NCBI GenBank assembly: GCA_032718475.1
Contig: JAUCBJ010007397.1
Coordinates: 1 to 50,014 of the forward strand
Source of the DNA: Nemertoderma westbladi
Lineage: Eukaryota > Xenacoelomorpha > Nemertodermatida > Nemertodermatidae
Length of the DNA: 50,014 nucleotides
Direction: 5' to 3'
Positions 35,168-46,109 of the stretch are shown piece by piece; position 1 is the stretch's first letter; each line of letters starts with the position of its first letter. Below the pieces are notes generated by a model. The model had not been told where the DNA came from, ran no database searches, and worked only from the letters and a program-made list of their open reading frames with translations. The position numbers were made by a program, and so were the translations under genes.

Positions 35168-35285
35168 CTCTTTAAATAAGTACAGGAAAGGAGATGCGAA
35201 TATTACTGATGTAATATATGACAAACAGACAAGGATGTGTTTTCGTTTATCACTAAATGACATCGGCTTTACAACAGCATAATAC
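35168..35285 (-). CDS. Neuropeptide GPCR, coding exon 2 (DRY box end and TM4)
   Basis: 118 bp between acceptor TTATTCAG and donor GTAAGT on the minus strand. Its first base completes the Arg codon left by exon 1, giving DRYYAVVKP, the canonical DRY motif at the end of TM3. It continues through intracellular loop 2 (SFSDKRKH) and TM4 (ILVCLSYITSVIFASPFLYL), and ends FKE in phase 0. Splice sites and phases agree with both neighbouring exons, so this short exon is well supported. Confidence 0.92.
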
Positions 35286-35814
35286 CTGAATAAAATAATA
35301 TATATAATATGAATGGAAATAATTGAGAAACAACCAATAATATAATGCATAATATAATGCATAATATCATTTTTTTAATTGTATTGTTTATATCTTGTTA
35401 ATTGTATTGTTTATATATTTTTAATTGTATTGTTCTGATAGGTGGTGGGAATTTGGTGCAGTTTTATATTTACTTTTTTATAATGAATGTGTTACTGCTA
35501 AAAGTGGCAAATTTCTATAATATATTTTAGGTATTGATTCATAATGTCATGCAACGAAAGAACTTTCCTGGTGCGGTCTGATTTCCAGATGGTATCCATT
35601 TTTGATAGAGCTACCCCATGACCCATGTCTTTCATGTTGTTATAGAATCTATCCATCACCCAATAGGAAGTCAATGTTATTTACATACATACTACACGAA
35701 GTGGGGCCTTCGCGCAGCACGTGACTTAAATTTAATTTAAGTACTAATTCGAAAGTATTACTGTATTAGCAAATTTTAAGCGGATTTCGCCTAATCACTT
35801 TTTACCTCTTTCAT

Positions 35815-37110
35815 TTCTATTCAGACATTTCTGACTCTAGCGGTATAGTGAGAACTGAAGATGGATTAGGGTCTCCAGCCCCACAAAGACACAGCCTATG
35901 GATGAATAGTACATACGTACATCGGCCAAGTTTCATCTTGAATAACGGATAACGAAATGAGAGACGGATCTCACTTTCAGAAATTTCGTCGTATAGCGGC
36001 AGACCGATTAAATCTCCCCCCCCCACAAAGACGCAGCATGTGGTCCAGAATATATGGCAAGATTCAGCTTAAACTGATTAAAATCAATGAGACGGGAGAA
36101 TCTATTCACTTTCAGGCATAAAGTAGTCCTATAGCGGGTGACTGTTGAACTGATTTTCAACAAAACAAATTTTCAACTTGGCAGCTTTAAATTCGACAAA
36201 GTTATAAGCATGTCAATATCATAACGACGACAACGATTTCACTTTCAGACATTTGGCCCTCTAGCGGCAGACTGGAGAACTGCAGATGGATTCGCCTCCT
36301 TTGAAAGTCACAGCTAATGGTCTAATACATATCTGCCAAGTTTCAGCTTAAACGGATTAAAAGCAAAGAAATGGGAGGGCATTTAATGTTTAGACATGTG
36401 GCCCTCTAGCGGGAGACCATTGCACTGATGGTGTCTGAAAGTCTCTCAAAAATCTCAACTTTAGCTCATATTGATACCTACAAATTTTCAACTTGGCAGC
36501 TTTAAATCCGACAAAGTAGCGGCAGACTGGAGAACTGCAGATGGATTCGCCTCCTTTGAAAGTCACAGCTAATGGTCTAATACATATCTGCCAAGTTTCA
36601 GCTTAAACGGATTAAAAGCAAAGAAATGGGAGGGCATTTAATGTTTAGACATGTGGCCCTCTAGCGGGAGACCATTGCACTGATGGTGTCTGAAAGTCTC
36701 TCAAAAATCTCAACTTTAGCTCATATTGATACCTACAAATTTTCAACTTGGCAGCTTTAAATCCGACAAAGTTATTAGCATGTCAAAATCGTAACGACGA
36801 CAACGATTTCACTTTCAGACCTTTGGCCCTCTAGCGGCAGACTGGAGAACTGCAGATGGATTCGCCTCCTTTGAAAGTCACAGCTAATGGTCTAATACAT
36901 ATCTGCCAAGTTTCAGCTTAAACGGATTAAAAGCAAAGAAATGGGAGGGCATTTAATGTTTAGACATGTGGCCCTCTAGCGGGAGACCATTGCACTGCTG
37001 GTGTCTGAAAGTCTCTCAAAAATCTCAACTTTTGCTCATATTGATACCTACATATTTTCAACTTGGCAGCTTTAAATCCGACAAAGTTATTAGCATGTCA
37101 AAATCGTAAC
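35815..37110 (+). repeat. Tandem repeat family with CACTTTCAG...CTCTAGCGG boxes (315-bp unit)
   Basis: AGCGGCAGACTGGAGAACTG occurs at 36,263, 36,518 and 36,833. The 315-bp spacing is the full unit, and the 255-bp spacing reflects a 60-bp internal deletion. More diverged copies of about 180 bp precede it from 35,815. Each subunit carries CACTTTCAG, CTAGCGGNAGAC and CCAAGTTTCAGCTTAAA. The same family occurs in the opposite orientation at 46,110-46,440. Confidence 0.85.
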
Positions 37111-37163
37111 GACGACGACGACGACAACGACGACGACGACAACGACGACGACGACGACGACAA
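37111..37163 (+). repeat. (CGA)n-like microsatellite
   Basis: ACGACGACGACGACAACGAC... grows out of the ACGACGACAACGATTTC found at the equivalent place in the neighbouring 315-bp units. It therefore looks like a local expansion of a short tract already present in the repeat. Confidence 0.85.
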
Positions 37164-38519
37164 CTATTTGCATAAATTGACCCACCCCCTAACAGTGTCA
37201 ATTCGCTAAGGCTCCGCCAACTTCGTGGCTCGCCCCACATACATCGGCCCTACACTTCTATTATGGAAAGTGTATGTCTAAACCTCTGAATGATATTTAG
37301 ATTAAAAGCATAAAAGTAGCACATCTTTTAAATGTTTCTCAACATTATTTATGTAATTAATTGACTTTCCCCCAGCGCAACCATATAGGCATTACAATGT
37401 ATGTCTGTATCTCTGAATGTCATCTCTTCTAGCCACATTCATTGCAACACTTTTATTATCATTCAGTTCCATTCCTTGCCCAGTGAGTGAGTGGGACTGT
37501 GGTAGTATCTTTTATATAATTACGTTGGGTGGCTGTGCAAATAATCACTCCACTCTCAACCAACAGCGTGTGACAATTCGTTCTATTTTGGGTTGAACCC
37601 GGCATTCTCGCGGGAATTCCTGGCTTTATTCCGCCAGATACAATTAGAGTTTCATAGGTAATCTCCGCGCTTAACGAATGAGTGACCAGAAAGGAGAATC
37701 TTGCAAACTCACATTAAAATTTGACCCTCTGATCGTCATTGGCCCTTTTTCATCAGTTTAAATAGATATTATGCTGAAGCAGATGATCTTTTTTGAGGAA
37801 TTTTGTCTCACACAACATTAGAATACTAAGTAATACGTAAGCTGAATGAGAAATGGAGTTTGTATTTGATATTTTAAATAACTTCTAATTAAATTTAAGC
37901 CGCTTCTTTTTCACTGGAAAAAGTTACCAATGAGCCAAATGATACCGGGTTTACAGTAAACACCTCTCAATAATAACAGGAACAGGTGTAACAAAAAGTG
38001 AGAACAAACTGGGATGACCATTGATCATCATATCTCGCCTGGCCGTTCATTGCCTTCCCTCAGGTCAAACAACAGGTGAGGCTGCATTACAGTAATTAAT
38101 TTGAAATTTTTATTTAATTAAAAAATTTTTAAAATATGAAATTAAAAATCAATTGACCCCAACAATCCCAGTCTGAGCCGTAAATATAGCTAAGTATATA
38201 ATTGTCTGCGTCGAAGCAATTTTAACTGTGCTGCCTTGAAAAACCACAGAATGAAGGAAAAATTCACTATTAGGGTCTCGATTATTGGATTACATCACAT
38301 ACATACACACACATACATACACATACATTACCGTACAATAATTTATAGATCAAATATTGTTTATGTATAATATTTCAAATTTCATCAATTTCGAATTCAT
38401 GTTCCCACCTTGAAATGATAAAGACATGGATGGTATGTTTTTTGTGTGTTACTTACGTCCCCGCAGAATACAGAGCAAGACAATGCTCCTTAATTTATTT
38501 AACTAATTTAATTGTTTCC
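37164..38519. other. Intronic interval with short (CA)/(ACAT) microsatellite
   Basis: No gene seen. A CATACATACACACACATACA-type simple repeat spans about 38,293-38,330. Confidence 0.45.
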
Positions 38520-39030
38520 GATGTCCCAAGTTATTACTACTACAACAATCGGCGTACTGCATTGCAGCTGCATTATATATATATTACATATATATTAAGA
38601 ATGCTGTGCCGGTCATGGCCGGTCTTGTCGACAAAATTGCACCGCCACAACTCCCTATCACCCATGACATTTGCTAGATCATCCGCATTTTCAAGGCCAG
38701 TCTCTTTAAAATGCGTCTCAAGAAAGTCATGGGCTGTCCACCATGCTTATTCACTCCATGAGGCAGCCAAAGCACAATATTATACACTGGAAGGTCCCCA
38801 CGGCGAACGCAATGTCCTCCAAAGCGGAGGCGGTTCTGTTCAAGTGTCAAGCTAGCGGAGATTAATGAAACACCTTCAATGTTGTATAGAGTCTGGTTGG
38901 AGATGTGTTCATTGTACTTGACACAATGAACCCGGCGCAGCATTCTTGTATAAATGACATCCAGATATTTGGTATCCTCTGCAGTTAGAACCCAGCTTGG
39001 ACTCCGAAATATTTCAGATGTCCCAAGTTA
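38520..39030 (-). mobile_element. RTE-like LINE, strongly 5'-truncated (copy 4), with 14-bp target duplication
   Basis: The direct repeat GATGTCCCAAGTTA (38,520-38,533 and 39,017-39,030) flanks about 480 bp of LINE 3' end in minus orientation, including the ACTACTAC-type tail. The coding part is diverged and shows an AT-rich insertion (TATATATATTACATATA) between the tail and the stop region. A clear target-primed insertion into receptor intron 1. Confidence 0.9.
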
Positions 39031-39980
39031 ACGAACGTATTAATTCAAACTCGTCTCGGTTAAGGCCATAATATACCAATGTCCAATGTGAAATTAAGCT
39101 TCTTTATTAAAATAATATCGTGTATTATTGCACTATAAACTATTTTTCCTTTTTAACCTTTTTTAAACTATTTTCAATTTTTTACGAATTAACATAACAA
39201 AACAAAACAACATTTAACAATCCAAATATATGAAAACTTATTGAATATGGCAAATAATAATAAACATACAATTATGTATACATATAAAGGTGTTCAATAA
39301 TGAAATCAGCGACCAGGGAAACCCATAGTGAATATTTTATCTAGGTGGTGTCTTTCCTTATATTTTGGCAGACACACAGACAGACACGTAGACAAACATA
39401 CATTCTAAATTCCCTCAAAAATAGAAACTGGTATCGGAAATGAGAGCACCGCCTTCGAAAACCCCAATAGGGGTAATTTTAGTATTGTTGAGTGCTTCAA
39501 AGTGTTCGGTTCACCCTTCAACTTTAGTGAAACTTTTCAGCCTCAAATATAATTGAAGGCCAATTCTCGCTGCATGACCTGTTATTGAGTGCATCTTGAT
39601 ACATCTACAGTAGGCCTACATACGGCAGTAATCGAAAAATTATTCGAATTGGATACAAGAATTATAAATATTTTCATTCAAGAAATATGCATCACTGAGC
39701 ATCCAATGGAAGGGAACTCACAACACTAATGAAATATGAAAACCTTCAAAAACTCTGATCTCAGTAATTATTACTTTCAACTGTAAAGGGTATATTCAAT
39801 CAGAAGAATATATCAAGTCTCTACTAGGTATTGAGGCACCGATGTATTAGTGGTTTGAGGAGCATTGGCTTTCATATAGACATTAAAAATAAAGATAATG
39901 TGCCGAAGGGATATAAGGCATACTACACTGTTGCATATGATATTCATCCTCTAAATCTCGAGTGCGAGGAGAGGGGGGAG
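39031..39980. other. Intronic interval, no gene
   Basis: AT-rich with no recognised feature. The last 150 bp may be the diverged upstream part of the LINE endonuclease remnant that follows. Confidence 0.35.
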
Positions 39981-39998
39981 GGGGGGGGGGGGGGGGGG
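39981..39998 (+). repeat. Poly(G) tract
   Basis: Run of 18 G following GAGGGGGGAG. It sits where the endonuclease remnant would encode a Gly-rich turn, so it is probably an expanded glycine-codon run. Confidence 0.8.
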
Positions 39999-40395
39999 CA
40001 GTTATGTTCTTCAGAGATGCACTGATCCCATATTTCTCAACATTGCGAACTGATTCAGATTGGATAATTGCACTGTCCATAAAGAATTTATCTTGCTCAT
40101 CCATCGGTCTTTATATGCCATAAAATGGTGGATTGGTCGAGGACCATCAAAACTATATCAAAGAGGTTGCTGCAATCGCGGCATTGCATTATGCAAATGA
40201 CTGCAGAATGGAAGTCATAATATTAGGTGACCTCAACAGCAACATACTCTCTTAAGACAAATCCAATGACAATGAGAATAGTCAATCAGCAATATTTGAG
40301 GGCATTTTTGACTCTGAAAACATATTAGTACCCTTTGATTTATCTGCCACAACATCGGAATCAAAAACATTGGGATCGAATCATCTAGTGGCATC
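39998..40395 (+). pseudogene. Decayed LINE endonuclease (EEP/APE-type) fragment
   Basis: One frame reads AVMFFRDALIPYF, SDWIIALSI, IGLYMP, then EVAAIAALHYAND and EVIILGDLNSNIL. This ordering (a Gly-Val-Phe strand, the YMP strand, the GDLN catalytic loop) is that of the exonuclease-endonuclease-phosphatase domain at the N-terminus of LINE ORF2. Two in-frame stops (40,121-40,123 and 40,253-40,255) break it. Whether it belongs to the same RTE-like family cannot be told, because the other copies here lack this domain. Confidence 0.7.
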
Positions 40396-40917
40396 TGGTA
40401 ATGTGTAATGTGTAATCTGTAATGATACCCATTCTAAAGAATGAGGACAGAGATATACATCTAACGAATAGTTATAGGGGAGTGTCCATTATCTAGCTAG
40501 ATTCTGGCAAAACTCTGGCTGTTTAGTCACCTGGCATGGAAAGGAGACTATGCACTATTTGCAGACTATGTGGTGAGTGGATGGAAACTTCAGGCACTAG
40601 CTACTGGTAAATATTGCCTCTGATCAATTTTTCAAGGGAAAAAAGGCAATGAGATGCGGTGAGGGAACAATTTATACCGGTGGAATCCGGACGCGAAACG
40701 AAACGATACAACAACGTCGCTATTTTCAATTTAAAATTATATTAATATATTATTTATTTTAATCGAATTACGCCAATATGTAATAATTAATGCAGCTTTA
40801 ATAATTAATTAATAAAATAAATGATAAAAGATAAATACTATATAATACTCTAATTATATATTATACAAATTTATTACAAAAACATTATACTTTTTTAAAT
40901 ATATTTATTATTAGGCC
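40396..40917. other. Intronic interval, no gene
   Basis: AT-rich, no recognised feature apart from a short TGTAATGTGTAATCTGTAAT repeat near 40,400. Confidence 0.35.
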
Positions 40918-41085
40918 CACTGGTTCCTGGTTAACTTCTCCAGTATACTAGTAAACTGGTAGGAGCCAGTAGTGTTTAACTGCTCGGAGCCACTACTGGT
41001 GAACTGGTGGAAGCCACTGGTGAACTGGACGGAGCCACTACTGGTAAACTGGTCGGAGCCACTGGTGGACCAGTCTGAGCCAATA
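40918..41085 (+). repeat. Degenerate minisatellite of GGAGCCACTACTGGTGAACT type
   Basis: Five to six imperfect units of about 27-33 bp built on GGAGCCACTACTGGTAAACTGGT. Period and sequence both drift. Confidence 0.75.
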
Positions 41086-41354
41086 TCAGCATATATAACT
41101 AGTCATAGTATAATGGGGTAGACGACTCGGAAATTTTTTTTCGAGTTTTAGTTGGTTTCATGTGAAAGAGCATGTGAAAAAACCCCAGAGAGCAATTTTA
41201 CTTCAAAAAAATTAACATTTGCCGAGTTATAGCAATTTTAAAACGCAAAATTAGCAACATCGACTTTTAATTTAATATTTTTATTTATTTTTTTTATTTA
41301 TATAGTTTTAATATTGTAGCTAGTGTTTTTATAAAATACCACAAAATCTTATTT

Positions 41355-41672
41355 TTGGATGCCATTTCAGATGCCATTACACCAACGCATGTGGTAGAAG
41401 TAAAATGTCCAACATCAAAACATGCCATTCAAAAATCTTATCTTACACAATCGAATATCGTAAGCGCTAAATTCATGTCACAAATCCAACTTCAAATGCT
41501 TCTTTGCAATAAACAATTGGCCTTGTTTAGTGTCGCAGATCCATCTTTTGAAATAAATGGCGAAGTGAAAATAGTTGAAGTATCATATGATTCCATATAC
41601 ATGCAAAGTTTACTGAAAAGTAGTCGTAGCTTCTGGAAGGAATATATATTTCCCAAAATTGTGAAAAAATAG
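41355..41672 (+). pseudogene. YqaJ-like exonuclease C-terminal fragment inside the TIR element
   Basis: 105 codons. HVVEVKCPTSKHA matches the EVKCP catalytic strand of YqaJ / lambda-exonuclease-like nucleases. QIQLQMLLCNKQLALFSVAD matches the following Q-x-Q-x-QM helix and strand, and SRSFWKEYIFPKI resembles the usual terminal F...P segment. The N-terminal part of the domain, including the first acidic metal ligands, is missing. A good 3' splice-site-like sequence (GCCATTTCAG) lies at its start, so it could be the last exon of a formerly longer transposon gene. Such nucleases are encoded by phages and some eukaryotic transposons; activity is not expected here. Confidence 0.65.
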
Positions 41673-42170
41673 ATAATTAAAAAATGTAAATTATACAGTA
41701 GTTATAGTTCAACTAAATTCTGAATAATGCTGATTGTATTGAGATGGCAGCTGAAGATATTTTTACTACGTCATCCATTACAGCTACATGGACTAACTAT
41801 CAATGCTTTTTGGAATTCAATAATTTAACTTGTATAAAAATAATTACAATCGAAAAAGTGCGAATCCACAATCCGTATCCGTAATCTAAGTTTTGAAGCT
41901 GAATAAAACATCAATAAGCTACTGGATTTCTACCACCTGGCAATTTTAGCTACAAAATATGTTTTATTTTTATAGCTAACAACTGTATAGTTTGGGGTAA
42001 ATAAATATTATTCTGGAATAATTAACTTGTTATGAATCAATTTCCACATTAAGATATCAAATAATGTATTCTTAACACAACACAAAAACACACTAAATAA
42101 ATATTAGCTACACAATTTATTTTAGTTACTAAGAGATTTATATTGTATAGTAACCAATGAACATTTACTG

Positions 42171-42196
42171 CTGCACTAGTGACGTCACTAGTGCAG
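42171..42196. other. 26-bp perfect palindrome containing TGACGTCA
   Basis: CTGCACTAGTGAC followed directly by its reverse complement. The centre TGACGTCA is the consensus CRE/ATF site. It lies 24 bp inside the right TIR of the YqaJ-bearing element. Confidence 0.9.
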
Positions 42197-42373
42197 TTTT
42201 ATGAAACGGCCTGATTTTTCGATGTTGCTAATTTTACGTTTTAAAATCGCTATAACTCAGCCAATATTAATTTTTTTGAAGTAAAATTGCTCTCTGGGGT
42301 TTTTTTACATGCTCTTTCACATGAAACCAACGAAAACTCGAAAAACATTTTCCGAGTCGTCTACCCCATTATA

Positions 42374-43941
42374 ATTAATTGTTCGTTGAGATTGCTTGCA
42401 GTTTTGCGGCAAAAGGCCCCATTCGGTGTAACTAATAATGTGCTTGTCTGGACTAAACATAAATAAATAAAATACATGGTAATTTGAGGGTCACGTTTAC
42501 ACATTGAAAGACAATAATATCTAAAACACGGTTGCCCCAACAATTCCAACAAAGAACAATTTAATAGAACAATAAACATCAGCCCCATTATTTGCGTAAT
42601 TACATTTACTTAAGGTTTTTGGCTTCACACTGCTATTATGGGAGGCTTACTTGTCAACATGTTTTGGTTTTGAGTCAAGGTTATAGGTATAGATAACGAC
42701 GATGGACAAACACACGTGACAATGACAGCTATTGGATGCCTGGAGCGACAGGATGTCTCCAGATATGTTTCTGCTACTTCAGACATGGGCGCGTCCAATT
42801 ATTCCTTATATTTCTTACGATTTATGTCAATACATTTTGCCATAACGATAAATAAACATGACCCTTGTTATTTATTTACAATGTATCTATTATAATCAAT
42901 ATTTTAGAAAGATAAATATGACAAATTAATAATGTTATGAAATATGTAGCAACTGATTCCGGATTAAAGTGAAAATAGGGATGGGTGATTGATGCCTCTG
43001 GGTGATGATGTCTGGTTCTCGTTCTGGTGGTGGTGTGTGTTAATTCCAGAATGATTAAACTAAGTTATCATATATTTGTGGTGATATCTGTGGGTGTGCT
43101 GATTGATTCCTGTATGTAATGTGATGGATGGTACATAATTTGTTGGTGTGCGTGTCTGAGTGATGATACTAAGCTGCAAAACATGTGTTGTGAGTGCTGA
43201 ATCCTAAGTGATTATACTGCGTTGTTATACATGAGTAGTGAGTGGCCCTCGGACAATCCCCCCTCTCCCATAGCTAGCGCGTAGCATAAGGATAAGGTCG
43301 ATCAAATTATTGTTCTCTGTGACCAAGGTAATATTATAATTTGATTTTAAGAAAATCAGGCATTTTTTAGAAAATTAAAAAAATTGCATATTTGTTGAAA
43401 ATCATTAATATTATGGATGATAATTTATCCTTATCCTTATCATAATTATTGTTCTAATGTAATCCATTGGCCTCACTTATTTATCATTATGAATAGTAAA
43501 TGAGAGCCGATCTGTATATTTCACAATTGCAGATAACTACGATTTGAATAAGAAACACTTTCGGGTGAGTGGGCTGTGCAATAATACGCTTTATTATCGT
43601 CTATTCCAATTAAACCTAAAGCCTACCACATCGACGTATTATATCTTATATTTTACAAGGGTCATAATCCATAATAATTAATCTATACTGCTCGTGATGT
43701 TTCGAGGGTGAAAATATAAGTGTGGCTACGCCTATCTCAGTTTCTCTATCCTTTTCCCCCATTAAATAACAAGTCACGGTTCCCGTTCCCTGGCTTGCCT
43801 TGGTGGGTGGGCATTGTGCATAGGTTATTATCTACACTTAGTTTACATTAGACAGTAGAGAAATAAATTTCATAGTGCCGGAAACAAAATTTCACACTCA
43901 GAGTCGTAATCTAGCAGAGAGGTGATAATATTAGAAAACAC
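42374..43941. other. Intronic interval, TG-rich patch, no gene
   Basis: No gene. About 42,980-43,245 is rich in TGATGTG/GTGGTGTGTG words and looks like a decayed tandem repeat with a period near 70 bp; I could not define a unit. Confidence 0.35.
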
Positions 43942-44453
43942 GGTTGGGTGCATCCATCCCCCCGTACAACCTTCGCCCGCGTCCTATCTTCCCCCCGCAC
44001 AACCGTCGCCGGGGGAACCTTCGCCCGCAAGGCAATCTTCGCGCGCAAGCAACCTTCGCCCAATAAGATTTGTGTTGGTAACCATTTTAGTAACAAATTG
44101 AGGGAAAGGAGCAGGTTACAGAGACGGCTTTTTCTAACCAAAACAATAATTATTAATTGGGCGAAGGTCGCTCGCGGACGTAGATTGCCTGCGGGCGAAG
44201 GTTTCTGCGGGCGAAGGTTTCTGCCGGGCGATAGTTGCTCATTTTGAGGGCGAAGATTGCTCCGGGCGAATATTAGAGTCGGGCGAATCTTTCTCGCGGG
44301 CGAGGTTTGCTGCGTACCGAGAAGACTAGAAAGATAAACATGTGAAACAACAGTTAGTTTATGTTAGTTAGGGAGTCGAGCGGGCGAAGGTTTTCCCCGG
44401 GCGAAGGTTGGACGCGGGCAAAGGTTGTACGCGGGCGAAGGTTGCACCCAACC
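43942..44453. mobile_element. Foldback (FB-like) element built from GGGCGAAGGTT subrepeats
   Basis: The ends GGTTGGGTGCA (43,942) and TGCACCCAACC (ending 44,453) are perfect inverted repeats. The left arm carries several AACCTTCGCCCGCG motifs, and the right arm many GCGGGCGAAGGTT motifs in the complementary orientation, so the whole can fold back. A non-repetitive middle (about 44,066-44,150) separates the arms. Long arms of short subrepeats define foldback transposons. No transposase and no clear target duplication were seen. The GC content and CpG density stand out against the AT-rich surroundings. Confidence 0.75.
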
Positions 44454-45512
44454 ATCTTGCAGCTATGCCAGTGATTAATGTTAGCAATAATTACAGTTTA
44501 ATACTGAATTCCAATACGCACTATTTCACTCTAAAGTATGAGCATTGCCGTAGAATTCTTTGCTGCAGAATAAAGATGACATTATCTAAGGTAAAGGTAA
44601 TAATGAGAGAGGTACTCCGATTTCTAACACTGTTAACCTAATCCAGGGTATTATACCATCTTACTTGCATTGCATATTAATTACCGGGTACCGGTACCGT
44701 TAACAATAATTTGAAAGTTTCCGATTAGCAGCAGCTGTATAATAATATCCAACAGAGGCAGGTTAACGGCCTCTGCCGGTAAAGTCATATGGTTTTATTC
44801 AGTAATAGTAATTACTTTAATCTCATTATAATTGAGTTGAGGTTATCTTATCTTCCAAGAATTACAAATTGGTACGAATTGCAAGTCATTTAGTGGGATT
44901 CTTGTTTTGTAAATAAATAATGACTTTAACACAATCAGTTAAGTAAAGAGCAAAAACCCTTATAACAACGATATTCTAACTTGGCTATCAGATGAACCGC
45001 AAAGGAAGTCTGCTACTGCACAGGGCCAAATTCCCGAATGAAGCGGACAAAAACACAACACTGGTTCAACACCCAGCGAAGGGGTCTCTTTTTTTCTCCG
45101 GAGTATTCAACTTATACTTAGTTATATATTTTCTTATATTAGCCCTTTTCACTATTTCCTCTGCACTTAAGATAATTAAATAAAAATTAATCCAAACTAA
45201 ATCCCTGAAGTTCAGTTACTATCGAGGTACCTCACTCAATTCAATCAATCTGAATACTCTACATCTACTATTGTCGCATATCCCATCTCTGTGAATTAAT
45301 ATTTTCTTCGACTTAACTATGTTATTTATAAATGGGATAATCTTTTATGCTCGTTTAAGCCAAGGAATTCCCTGTTCACAGCCGGGTGATCTTCCACAAT
45401 AATACATTCCACTCTGTTTCCTAAAGGAATGCGTGGGTGATCATGGGTGATCATTCACAGTAAACCCTTTCAAACTTTTTCAGAAGTTTCCTTGGTTCCA
45501 ATTTATCGACCA
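44454..45512. other. Intronic interval, no gene
   Basis: AT-rich with GGTACCGGTACC near 44,690. A 63-codon open frame at 44,992-45,183 has a hydrophobic end but no support as a gene. Confidence 0.35.
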
Positions 45513-45650
45513 TTTTTATTTATACTATCTAATATATATAAATCTGCTCAGTTTGTAAGTTTTATTTATACTATCTAATATATATAAATCTGCTCAGTTT
45601 GTAAGTTTTATTTATACTATCTAATATATATAAATCTGCTCAGTTTGTAT
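45513..45650 (+). repeat. 46-bp tandem repeat, three copies
   Basis: AATCTGCTCAGTTTGTA starts at 45,541, 45,587 and 45,633, exactly 46 bp apart. Each is preceded by TTTATACTATCTAATATATA. The first two copies are identical over the unit. Confidence 0.93.
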
Positions 45651-46109
45651 GTATTTATGTCCATCGATATACGTCGTCAGATCTCGCTCTAATTCCTTGC
45701 TTTGTGGCTCATTCGATGCGTATTAACACGATGCAGACAGCTGTCACTGTCTCCGGGTGTTATTTTACACGTTTATTGTTTGCGTGAGGTCGAGGTAGGC
45801 TTAACAGTTCAGTCCTGTAGTCTGTCACTCTACAAATTGGGGCTTATCTTGACTCTACAGTATCTTAAACGTCTACGTGATGCATATCGTCATAAGCACG
45901 TGAACGTGAACCGTCATTATCTCAAAGCTAATTTTACGCATATGCCCAGCCCAGATGCCTGTATGCCCTTGGTGAATGCATATTTGTTGTCAAATTGGGC
46001 TATTCTCTAGTCGTTTTCGGCCAAATTGCTGGTCAACAGGCAGGAAACTGTATTACTGTACTGTATTACATCAGTTGCACCATCAGACTCAGTCTGTTCT
46101 AACTGACAC
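45651..46109. other. Intronic interval, no recognised gene
   Basis: Contains a 102-codon open frame (45,702-46,010) with no recognisable motif; left unassigned. Confidence 0.3.

Larger units (their letters stand above)
41109..42373 (+). mobile_element. TIR DNA transposon (1,257 bp) carrying a YqaJ-type nuclease fragment
   Basis: Inverted repeats of about 150 bp at 41,113-41,263 and 42,220-42,369 start ATGGGGTAGACGACTCGGAA and are about 90% alike by eye. They are flanked by TATA on both sides (41,109-41,112 and 42,370-42,373), a possible 4-bp target duplication. TATA is palindromic, so the exact boundary is ambiguous. No transposase is present. The interior holds the nuclease fragment described next and a 26-bp palindrome beside the right TIR. 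The superfamily is not assigned. Confidence 0.82.

Noticed and set aside
42980-43245. TG-rich stretch as a minisatellite
   Set aside because: Words recur but I could not define a consistent unit or period.
44992-45183. 63-codon ORF with a hydrophobic C-terminus
   Set aside because: No recognisable motif or neighbouring exon; the length is expected by chance.
45702-46010. 102-codon ORF
   Set aside because: No motif or compositional sign of coding, and it lies in a repeat-rich intron; kept only as an unassigned interval.
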